Shown here one piece after another: positions 52,873 to 60,528 of a stretch of 64,000 bases of DNA. Under the pieces are notes generated by a model. The model was not told the origin of the DNA. It did not search any database and saw only the letters and a list, made by a program, of their open reading frames with translations. The stretch's first letter is position 1, and each line of letters starts with the position of its first letter. A program made the translations under genes and the position numbers. This stretch comes from Desulfovibrionaceae bacterium (GTDB lineage Bacteria; Desulfobacterota; Desulfovibrionia; Desulfovibrionales; Desulfovibrionaceae), in contig JAHZEL010000007.1 of NCBI GenBank assembly GCA_019421865.1, forward strand, positions 186,001 to 250,000, read 5' to 3'.

Positions 52873-54346
52873 GATCGGTTCCTTGATCGGTTTCGGACTT
52901 CTGGGCGGGCAGACTGATGCTGATGAGCGCGCCGCCCTGGGTGGCATTGGAAAGTCTCATGCTGCCGCCGTGAGAGTCAATGATGGCCTGCACGATGGGC
53001 AGACCCAGCCCCGTGCCGTTGTCCTTGGTGGTGAAGAAGGGATCCATCGCCTTGCTCAGCGTATCTTCGCTGAATCCCGGACCGGTATCGCGGAAGGTAA
53101 GCGTGATCCGTCCCTCTTCGGGCAGAGAGCTTTCTATGAAAATTTCTCCCGGGCCGTTCATGGCCTGCTGGGCATTGGCAAGAATATTATAGAAGGCACG
53201 GTACAGAAGATCGGCATCACCGGCCACGGTGAGATCCGGCGACAGTTTCGTATGGATTTCCACGCCGAGACGCTGAAACTCCCCGCCCAGAAACGCCATC
53301 GCCTTGTTGATGACGTCCTGAATATTCACGCTGTCCTGCCGGGGCTGCCGGGGTCGGGCATAGTCAAGAAAGTCGTTGACCGTGGTCCCCAGACGGCATG
53401 ATTCGTCGTAGATGGCGGAAAGCATGGCCTGCGTGGTCGCGTCTTCCGTCTTATGGCGGCGGATGAGGAACTCGGAGCTGGAGCGGATGATACCCAAGGG
53501 GTTGCGGATCTCATGGGCAATGGAGGCCACCATGCGCCCCATGCTGGCCAGTTTTTCCGCCTGATGCAGCTGCGCCTCAAGCTGCCGGTTTCTGGCCATG
53601 CGACGACTCAGCGTATATTCCGCCTTGCGCGCCACAAAGTGCAGCAGAAGAAACAGAATCAGCGTGGAAATGAAAAAGCCGGTGATGATGAGCCACTGCG
53701 AACGAATGGTGCCGCGATACTGAGGAGTCATGTCCTGCACGATTTCCAGCACACCGAGCACGGGAACAGGCTGTCCATGCAGGCGCAGGCCCTGAAAATC
53801 GGTATCCACGGTCAGGGGGAAAATGGTGCGGAGAAGGAAGGTGCCGGCCTCAAGGTGAGGCGTAATCAGCGCCTGCGCGTAGGGAATGGAGGACAGCACA
53901 TCAAAGTGATGGGGCTTGCCTTCAAAAACCAGCGGAATGCCCGCGGTGTACATGTCGGTACGGCGCACTTCCCTCGGATCCGTAGAATAAAGCACGGTAT
54001 AATGGTCGTCGAACATCCGCACGCTTTCCAGCTGAAGGCCGTGCAGCTGCGACTGAATGACTTCATCCAGCAGCTTGTACTGAGCCGGATTGGAAAGGGC
54101 GACGCGCCCCGATGCGTAGGTGACGGGCAACGTGAACTTACGGAAGATCTGACGATTGATGTTGTCGGCCAGAAGCAGGGCATATTCTTCCTGACTATCC
54201 AGCATGGCCCGGTTCATGGTGCTGCCGATGAAGAGCGTAAGGATGACGCTGGAGATAAGAATCAGCACCAGCGAAATGTAGGAGAAGAACTTCGCCAGAT
54301 TGAACGGCAGTTTGTTTTCCGTGTTGTTCCGACCCGCGTCATCCAT
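52865..54346 (-). CDS. Membrane sensor histidine kinase
   Basis: A 493-aa kinase paired with the sigma-54 regulator. Two membrane helices (FFSYISLVLILISSVILTLF near residues 20-42, and WLIITGFFISTLILFLLL near 217-238) enclose a periplasmic sensor domain of about 170 residues. A HAMP-like or coiled-coil segment leads to HisKA with the phospho-acceptor His278 in SIAHEIRNPLG, and an HATPase domain with NILANAQQAM, DTGPGFSE and TKDNGTGLGLPI. The ATG at 54346 is preferred because AAAGGTAT precedes it. The ligand is unknown. Confidence 0.93.
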   Translation of the reverse strand: MDDAGRNNTENKLPFNLAKFFSYISLVLILISSVILTLFIGSTMNRAMLDSQEEYALLLADNINRQIFRKFTLPVTYASGRVALSNPAQYKLLDEVIQSQLHGLQLESVRMFDDHYTVLYSTDPREVRRTDMYTAGIPLVFEGKPHHFDVLSSIPYAQALITPHLEAGTFLLRTIFPLTVDTDFQGLRLHGQPVPVLGVLEIVQDMTPQYRGTIRSQWLIITGFFISTLILFLLLHFVARKAEYTLSRRMARNRQLEAQLHQAEKLASMGRMVASIAHEIRNPLGIIRSSSEFLIRRHKTEDATTQAMLSAIYDESCRLGTTVNDFLDYARPRQPRQDSVNIQDVINKAMAFLGGEFQRLGVEIHTKLSPDLTVAGDADLLYRAFYNILANAQQAMNGPGEIFIESSLPEEGRITLTFRDTGPGFSEDTLSKAMDPFFTTKDNGTGLGLPIVQAIIDSHGGSMRLSNATQGGALISISLPAQKSETDQGTDHE

Positions 54347-54401
54347 GAATATACCTTTGAACATGCCTGTCGCATTCCGGCCGCATGACCGGAAAATTAT
54401 G

Positions 54402-54428
54402 GGAAAGGGGGAGGTTTCCGCCTCCCCC
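54402..54428 (-). terminator. Terminator of pgi
   Basis: GGGGGAGG/CCTCCCCC stem (54407-54414 and 54421-54428), six-base loop; on the minus strand it is followed by TTTCCCATAATTTT. Confidence 0.7.
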
Positions 54429-54534
54429 TCGCTATCGGTACATGTATAACCTGCCTCCGTACACCTCGAAGCACTCCGAACGCTCGTGTCTTCAGGCCGT
54501 ACGTGCAGGAGCTCGAAGAGCCTTTCCGATCAGA

Positions 54535-55857
54535 CTAGAATTCCATATGTTCCGACGGAATGGCGGTGAACATGGCCAGTCTGGCGGCATCTTCCTCGGA
54601 TCCGGGCATGCCCAGACGGGCACGGGCAAGCTTCTTGCCGTTTTCCACGGCAGGCTGATCCACAGGATTGATCCCCATGAGCCAGCCGGTGAAGATGGTA
54701 GTCGCCTCAAGAAGCATCATCATCTTGCCGGCAGAGAAGGCGCTGTCGTCGGGCATGTCCAGATGCACCACGGGAACATCCTTCTGAGCCAGCGTGGCAC
54801 GGGTGGCCAGCGTTTCGGCATCCAGAATGTCTCCGAAGGAATGGCCCTTCAGATACTGCCACTGTTCGGGCAGCTTCGTGGGCATGGGCAGAAGTTCCGT
54901 GTTGGCAGGCGAGCTCACGAACAGGCAGATCTTGTCCTTCTGACCGTCAAGGAACATCTGCAGCAGAGAATGCTGATCCGTCACGCCGGTGGCGGGAATG
55001 GGCATGGTTCCCTTGCCGTCCTTGCCCAGGCTTTCGGCCCAGAGCTGGCAGAACCAGGGACCGAAGGTGGACCAGGCGGGAATGTAGCAGAAGTAAATGA
55101 TCTGACTCTTGCCCGCTTCGGACATCTGGTACGCCCAGCGGGCCAGCTTCCAGGCGGGATGATCGAGAAGCGTATCGGGGTTCTCGGCCAGAGGACGCCC
55201 CACGGAAATCGCACCGCGGATCAGGCCCTTCCAGTCCATGCCGAGGAAGACCGCAGGCACCATGCCCACGGCGGAAAGCACGGAATAACGCCCGCCGAGG
55301 TTGTCCGGCACGGGAAGGGAACGGAGCGCGTACTTGTCCACCTCGTCGCGCAAAAAGCCCTTGTCGGCGTCGGTGACGACGAAGAGATGCTCCTGCCAGG
55401 TACCGGGCAGCTTTGCCTGCAGCCAGGGAAGCACAATGAGATACTGAGCAATGGTCTCTATGGTGCCGCCGGACTTGCTGACCACGACCACCAGCGTGTC
55501 TTCAGGCACCAGCTTGTCCAAATGTTCCTGCAGCCACTCCGGATACACGTTGTCGGCTATCCAGAGGCTGGGGCCGTCGTAGTTGGGGCGGTCCTGACCG
55601 GGCGCGAAAGCGCGCTGCAGCGCACGGGGGCCGAGTGCGGAACCGCCGATGCCAAGCAGCAGCATATGCTTGAAGCTCTTCAGAAACTCTTCATGAATTT
55701 CAAGCTGATGGATAAGATCTTCCGCAAAGGGAAGCGCAAGAAACGGCAGCACTGGCAGCTGCTGCTTCAGCTTTTCGATGAAGCGGGAGTCATCGGAAGG
55801 CTGGTCGGCAACACCACCCAGCCACGCATGGGCCCAATCAAGTTTCGCCTGAGTCAT
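54535..55857 (-). CDS. pgi: Glucose-6-phosphate isomerase
   Basis: A 440-aa isomerase of glucose 6-phosphate and fructose 6-phosphate, of the shorter bacterial type. Conserved blocks are LLGIGGSALGPRALQRAF, VVVSKSGGTIETIAQYLIV (sugar-phosphate site) and GRYSVLSAVGMVPAVFLG. Catalytic Glu lies near the middle and a C-terminal Lys-containing helix is present. I take ATG at 55857 rather than a GTG two codons earlier. A perfect TGAAACGTTTCA palindrome lies 25 bases upstream, probably an operator. Confidence 0.95.
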   Translation of the reverse strand: MTQAKLDWAHAWLGGVADQPSDDSRFIEKLKQQLPVLPFLALPFAEDLIHQLEIHEEFLKSFKHMLLLGIGGSALGPRALQRAFAPGQDRPNYDGPSLWIADNVYPEWLQEHLDKLVPEDTLVVVVSKSGGTIETIAQYLIVLPWLQAKLPGTWQEHLFVVTDADKGFLRDEVDKYALRSLPVPDNLGGRYSVLSAVGMVPAVFLGMDWKGLIRGAISVGRPLAENPDTLLDHPAWKLARWAYQMSEAGKSQIIYFCYIPAWSTFGPWFCQLWAESLGKDGKGTMPIPATGVTDQHSLLQMFLDGQKDKICLFVSSPANTELLPMPTKLPEQWQYLKGHSFGDILDAETLATRATLAQKDVPVVHLDMPDDSAFSAGKMMMLLEATTIFTGWLMGINPVDQPAVENGKKLARARLGMPGSEEDAARLAMFTAIPSEHMEF

Positions 55858-55881
55858 AATCACACCATCCGAAAAGAAGTT

Positions 55882-55893
55882 TGAAACGTTTCA
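55882..55893. promoter_or_regulatory. Cra/FruR-like operator before pgi
   Basis: TGAAACGTTTCA is a perfect 12-bp palindrome identical to the core of the Cra (FruR) consensus and typical of LacI/GalR-family operators with a central CG. It sits 25-36 bases before the pgi start codon, where a bound repressor would block transcription. Confidence 0.6.
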
Positions 55894-55983
55894 TGCCGCT
55901 TCGCGGCAGCCGTCCTTCCGACGGATGCCGTCGAAGCGCTGCGGCGGCAAGGCTCACAGGAGTTTCGGAGACTCCCGTCAGAT

Positions 55984-57162
55984 CTACGCTTTTCCGCCGT
56001 ACAGGGCTTCCTTCATGCGGCGCAGCGCATCCATGAGCACATCGTCCGCCACGGCATAGGAAAGCCGGATGCAGTTCGGATCGCCGAAGGCCTCGCCGGG
56101 CACGCAGGCCACGCGGGCCTTTTCCAGCAGCATGGCGCACACCTCTTCACCGCTCGACATTTCAGGCGTGAAGAGGGCGCTCACGTCGGGGAACAGGTAG
56201 AATGCACCGCCGGGGCGATTGCATACCACGCCGGGCCACGTGGCAATTTCCTTCATGGCCATGTCGCGACGGCGGAGGAAGGAAAGACGCATTTCCTCCA
56301 CGCAGTCATAGGAACCGTCCAGAGCGGCCACGGCGGCTTTCTGGGCGATGGAGCACATGTGGGAGGTCATCTGGCCCTGCAGCTTGGAGCACTGCTTGAT
56401 GAGCTCTTCATGCGCCAGCGTATAGCCGACACGCCAGCCGGGCATGGAGAAGGCCTTGGAAAGACCGTTGAGAATGGCGATCTTTTCAGGATACTTTTCC
56501 CACCAGTGCGAGGCGCTGACCGGCGCGCCGTCATACACGAGCTGATCGTAGATTTCGTCGGCCAGCACGAAGATGTCGTGGGCAAAGCACCATTCCACCA
56601 GGGCGTCCACTTCTTCCTGAGTGTAGGCGACGCCCGTGGGATTGGAGGGCGTATTGAGAATCATCATCTTCGTGGCGGGCGTGACGGCCTTTTCCAGATC
56701 GGCGGGGCTGATGCGGAACCCGCGGGAGGAATCGGCCTTCACCAGCACGGGATTGCCGCCGGCCAGACGGATGAGATCGGGATAGCTCGTCCAGTAGGGG
56801 CAGGGCAGGAGCACGTCGTCGCCGTCATTGAGCATGACGAAGAGCACGTTGGCCAGCGACTGCTTGCCGCCCGTGGTGAGAATGACGTTTTCCGGAGCAG
56901 CCGTAACATGGTACTGACGCTCAAAATAATGGCAGACCGCCTTGCGCGCATCCATGATGCCGTTGACGGGGGTATATTTGGTGAAGTTCTCGTCGATGGC
57001 CTTCTTGGCTGCCTCGCAGATATGAAGCGGGGTGGGAGCATCGGGTTCGCCCACGGCCAGACTGGTGACCGCTATGCCCCGGGCCTTCAGTTCGAGGGCC
57101 TTGGCATTGATGGCAAGGGTGGCGGAGGGCTTGATCTTTTTCATTCTCTCGGCAAAGTTCAT
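55984..57162 (-). CDS. Aspartate aminotransferase (class I PLP enzyme)
   Basis: A 392-aa fold-type I transaminase that interconverts aspartate and oxaloacetate with glutamate and 2-oxoglutarate. The PLP lysine is in NGLSKAFSMPGWRVGY, with LNTPSNPTGVAYT and LADEIYDQLVYDGAP as the other cofactor contacts, and a C-terminal arginine in NCIRLSYAVAD. It resembles the AspC/AAT-Ib group of Bacillus and Thermus. Its product aspartate feeds the lysC-asd-thrC pathway. Other class I specificities cannot be excluded. Confidence 0.88.
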   Translation of the reverse strand: MNFAERMKKIKPSATLAINAKALELKARGIAVTSLAVGEPDAPTPLHICEAAKKAIDENFTKYTPVNGIMDARKAVCHYFERQYHVTAAPENVILTTGGKQSLANVLFVMLNDGDDVLLPCPYWTSYPDLIRLAGGNPVLVKADSSRGFRISPADLEKAVTPATKMMILNTPSNPTGVAYTQEEVDALVEWCFAHDIFVLADEIYDQLVYDGAPVSASHWWEKYPEKIAILNGLSKAFSMPGWRVGYTLAHEELIKQCSKLQGQMTSHMCSIAQKAAVAALDGSYDCVEEMRLSFLRRRDMAMKEIATWPGVVCNRPGGAFYLFPDVSALFTPEMSSGEEVCAMLLEKARVACVPGEAFGDPNCIRLSYAVADDVLMDALRRMKEALYGGKA

Positions 57163-57368
57163 GGTTGCGCTTCCTGGTTGATATGAGCGATAAAAGGCCT
57201 GACGGTCATATCAAAGTCTATCAAGTTCAAGAGTGCCTGTAAATTGATGTTTGCCGTGAGAAAGGCCGTACGACTTCGGTTCGGGGAAATTCTTACGCTG
57301 CATTGCCGGGCCTTTCCGGCAGGCGGAGCGATTTCTTCTGCCGGACGACAGGAAAAAGAGGAGCTGCC

Positions 57369-58097
57369 TTGGAAGAACTGCTGCTGCGTTACCCGGAAGG
57401 CTGCCGTGTCGGCCGCTTCATCCGCAGGGAGAAGCGCTTTTTCGTGATTGCCGAACTGGACGGGCAGGAAGTGACGGCCCATACCAACAATACCGGCACC
57501 ATGCTCGGTCTGCTGCGCCCGGGAAGGCCCGTGCTGCTGTCTCCCGCCACCAATCCAGCACGACGCCTGAAATGGACCGTGGAAGCGCTGGGCCTGCCGC
57601 AGGGAAACGGCTTTTTCTGGACCGGCGTGAACACCTCCGCACCGAACCGCCTGCTTGCCGCCATGTTTCAGGCCGGGCTGCTTTCCTGGGCAGAGGGATA
57701 CGACAAGCTGAAGGGAGAAGCCGTGAACGGCGAAAGCCGCCTCGACGGACTTCTCACTGGCCCCGGCCTGCCGGACCTCTGGGTGGAATGCAAAAACGTG
57801 ACGCTGGTGGAAGACGACGTGGCCGCCTTTCCCGATGCGGTCACCACACGCGGCACAAAACATCTGCACACGCTCATGCGCCTCACGGCCGAAGGCCACC
57901 GGGCCGCCATGCTGTACATCATTCAGAGGCCGGACGGCCGCTGTTTCGGAGCGGCGGACTATATAGACCCCGACTATGCCGAAGCCCTGCATCAGGCCGC
58001 AGAGGCGGGCGTGGAGGTGCACCCCGTCGTAGTTCATGTGAGGGAAGACGGCATTCACTACGGCGGAGAACTCCCGTTCCGGCCGTGCCTCGCATGA
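57369..58097 (+). CDS. sfsA: SfsA family protein
   Basis: A 242-aa member of the SfsA family, named for sugar-fermentation stimulation in E. coli and later related to a nuclease fold. The OB-like N-terminus (GCRVGRFIRREKRFFVIAEL) is followed by the family blocks VTAHTNNTGTM, DLWVECKNVTL and FPDAVTTRGTKHLHTLMRL, with conserved acidic and lysine residues like a nuclease site. The start is TTG at 57369, chosen because GAGGAG lies six bases upstream; no ATG gives the right N-terminus. Confidence 0.93.
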   Translation: MEELLLRYPEGCRVGRFIRREKRFFVIAELDGQEVTAHTNNTGTMLGLLRPGRPVLLSPATNPARRLKWTVEALGLPQGNGFFWTGVNTSAPNRLLAAMFQAGLLSWAEGYDKLKGEAVNGESRLDGLLTGPGLPDLWVECKNVTLVEDDVAAFPDAVTTRGTKHLHTLMRLTAEGHRAAMLYIIQRPDGRCFGAADYIDPDYAEALHQAAEAGVEVHPVVVHVREDGIHYGGELPFRPCLA

Positions 58098-58154
58098 GCT
58101 GAAGGCCGCTCCGTCAGGCCGGACACAAAACGCGCAAGGCTCAAGGAGAAAACC

Positions 58155-58619
58155 ATGATCAAAAACGCGATCATCGCCGTGCTTTCGGCGGCATGTGTGC
58201 TGGCCGCCGGGCTGTACGCGGACCATGCGGCACGAGACAAGGAAGAAATCAGTCCCGCGGAATACGCAGGGCTTCTGCAGCTTCGCGAGCTGTATCCTTC
58301 CGACGTCTACAGGGAAGAGGTGCTTCCGTACGTCAGGCAGGCCTTTGTCGACGGAAAAGTCACGAGAGAACGCCTGCAGGAACTGGGTGCAAAGCTGAAA
58401 GATCTCGGCCCAAGAACGCTGGCGGCGCTGGAGCAGAAAAAGACCAGTGAACGCGTGGCCAACGCATGGGACGACGCACGGGAAGGTGCCGCCGCACTCG
58501 GTGAAAGCCTGGGACGCCAGATGGGCGAAGCCATGCGCGAACTCGGCAACGCCGTGGACGGCCTGAAGCCGAAGCGCTCTCCCGAGCAGAACAGGCATCC
58601 GGACGGCGTGAGCCTGTAA
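58155..58619 (+). CDS. Unknown 154-aa membrane-anchored protein
   Basis: Not recognised. An N-terminal hydrophobic segment (AIIAVLSAACVLAAGLYA, residues 5-22) could be a signal anchor or signal peptide, followed by a charged, helix-rich domain (LLQLRELYPSDVYREEVLPY and onward) and a polar tail (PKRSPEQNRHPDGVSL). The region around residues 35-90 looks like an all-helical domain of repeated charged segments. It follows sfsA by 57 bases with AAGGAG before the ATG, and its stop codon abuts the stop of the convergent transferase gene with no space between. Confidence 0.7.
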   Translation: MIKNAIIAVLSAACVLAAGLYADHAARDKEEISPAEYAGLLQLRELYPSDVYREEVLPYVRQAFVDGKVTRERLQELGAKLKDLGPRTLAALEQKKTSERVANAWDDAREGAAALGESLGRQMGEAMRELGNAVDGLKPKRSPEQNRHPDGVSL

Positions 58620-60284
58620 TCAGTATCCGGCGGCCGATCCGTCGCCGCGGGGATCGGACGCTCCCTGCAGAACGCCGCTTTCCGGATCAATGCGTATGGC
58701 TCCGGCATGGCCCATGACGTCGGTGTAGGGCTGTACCCGGCTGACCGCATGGCCCCGGCGGGCCAGCTCTTCCGTGACGGCTTCGGGGATGCGGCCTTCA
58801 AACTTCACGTCGTTGGAAGAGGCGCCCCAGGTACGACCGTAGAGCCAGCGGGGTGCCGTCACGGCCTCCTGCACCGACAGACCGAAGTCCACCACGCGGG
58901 TCACAATGGCGGCCTGCGTCTGCGGCTGGCCCTCGCCGCCCATCGTGCCGTACACAAGAAAAGGCCTGCCGTCTCTGAGCAGCATGGCCGGATTGAGCGT
59001 ATGCATGGTGCGCTTTCCGGGCTGCAGGCAGTTCACATGATCCGGGTCCAGCGAGAAAAAGCTGCCGCGGTTCTGCAGAAGAACGCCCGTACCGGCCGGA
59101 ACGATGCCCGACCCGAAGTCGTGATAAATACTCTGGATGAGGGAGACGGCATTGCCTTCCGCATCCACGGTTCCCAGCCATACGGTGTCGCCCTTGGGAT
59201 CAAGCAGCGCATGATCCCTTCCGGCCTCGTGCATGCGGATGCGGGCCGCCTGCGCACGGCCGTGACGTTCGGAAAGAAGATCCGCCAGCGGCACGGACAC
59301 GAAGTCGGGATCGGACAGATAGCGGTCCCGGTCGAGAAACGCTTCCTTGGTGGCCTCGATGAGAACATGATAATAGTCGGCGCTGCCTTCTCCCAGAGCG
59401 GCGACATCAAAGTTCTCAAGGATGTTCAGAATCTCAAGGGAGGCCATTCCCTGGCAGTTGGGCGGAAGATTACAGGCCTCATAGCCGCGGTACTTCACAC
59501 GGATGGGATTCACCCATTCGGCCCTGTGTACGGCAAAGTCCTCACGCGTGATCAGCGCGCCGTGTGCTTCCAGTTCCGCAGCCATGGCCGCCGCCACATC
59601 TCCGGCATAAAAGACCCCGGCGCCGCCTTCCGCCACGGCTTCGAGCGTAGCGGCAAGATCAGGCTGACGCAAAATGTCCCCTGCGCGCAAGGGCGCGCCG
59701 TCTTTCATAAAAATGCGGGCAAATTCGGGAAAACGCTGAAGGTTTCGCTGCACATCATCCGCCGTTGACGCGTTGATCGCGCTCCAGCGGGCCAGCGAGG
59801 AGCTGACGGGAAAACCGTTCGCCGCATAATCCAGAGCCGAGGCAAAAAGCTCGCGCCACGGCATGCGCGTTCCGAGCGCAGAACGGCTGAAGGCATAAGC
59901 CTCACCCCAGCCGGAAACCGCGCCGGGAACGGTATTGGCGGCAAGATAGCCTCTCGGGGGTATGCTCTTCAGTCCTCTGGAAACATAAAAGTCGCGCGTG
60001 GCCCCGGAACCGGCCCGGCCGCTTGCATTCAGTCCCTTCAGTTCGCCCGCCCGGGCATCATAGATAAGCCAGAAATTATCCCCGCCGGGCGTGCACATCT
60101 GGGGGTAGACCACGGCCAGCGTAACGGCAGCCGCAATGGCGGCATCCACGGCATTGCCGCCCCGGCGAAGAATATCCAGCCCCGCCTGTGTGGCCAGATG
60201 GTTGGGCGTGGTCACCATGCCGCGCATGGCCATAGGATTGAGACTTTGGGAAAGGGTATCGCAGTAGACAGGGCGGCGCATCAT
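58620..60284 (-). CDS. Gamma-glutamyltransferase family protein
   Basis: A 554-aa Ntn-hydrolase of the gamma-glutamyltransferase family, made as a precursor that cuts itself. The cleavage threonine lies in GDTVWLGTVDAEGNAVSLIQ, and GTMGGEGQPQTQAAIVTRVV near the C-terminus is also conserved. The N-terminus (GMVTTPNHLATQAGLDILRR, then GGNAVDAAIAAAV) is typical. No signal peptide is visible, so it is probably cytoplasmic, unlike E. coli Ggt, and may act on another amide such as oxamate. The start at 60284 is the best of several. Confidence 0.87.
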   Translation of the reverse strand: MMRRPVYCDTLSQSLNPMAMRGMVTTPNHLATQAGLDILRRGGNAVDAAIAAAVTLAVVYPQMCTPGGDNFWLIYDARAGELKGLNASGRAGSGATRDFYVSRGLKSIPPRGYLAANTVPGAVSGWGEAYAFSRSALGTRMPWRELFASALDYAANGFPVSSSLARWSAINASTADDVQRNLQRFPEFARIFMKDGAPLRAGDILRQPDLAATLEAVAEGGAGVFYAGDVAAAMAAELEAHGALITREDFAVHRAEWVNPIRVKYRGYEACNLPPNCQGMASLEILNILENFDVAALGEGSADYYHVLIEATKEAFLDRDRYLSDPDFVSVPLADLLSERHGRAQAARIRMHEAGRDHALLDPKGDTVWLGTVDAEGNAVSLIQSIYHDFGSGIVPAGTGVLLQNRGSFFSLDPDHVNCLQPGKRTMHTLNPAMLLRDGRPFLVYGTMGGEGQPQTQAAIVTRVVDFGLSVQEAVTAPRWLYGRTWGASSNDVKFEGRIPEAVTEELARRGHAVSRVQPYTDVMGHAGAIRIDPESGVLQGASDPRGDGSAAGY

Positions 60285-60476
60285 GACGGAACACTCCGAA
60301 AGCCGTGCCGTGAACACGGGAAGAGGAACGAAACGGGCCTCGGATCCGAAAAGAGGCACCCACGACAGGGTAAACGGTTACGAAAATTTGTCCATGCCCG
60401 CTTCGGCGGAAGACGCACGCCCGGCCGGATCGCCGCCCCGCGCCGCAATCACCTGACAAGCGGTGAAAAGCGCTGA

Positions 60477-60506
60477 TAAAAAAGGCCCGTCCGAGACGGG
60501 CCTTTT
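60477..60506 (-). terminator. Rho-independent terminator of topA
   Basis: AAAGGCCCGT/ACGGGCCTTT stem (about 60481-60490 and 60496-60505), loop CCGAG; the minus strand continues with seven or more T. Confidence 0.9.
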
Positions 60507-60528
60507 CTCTATCTGCACAAGGAAGCGG

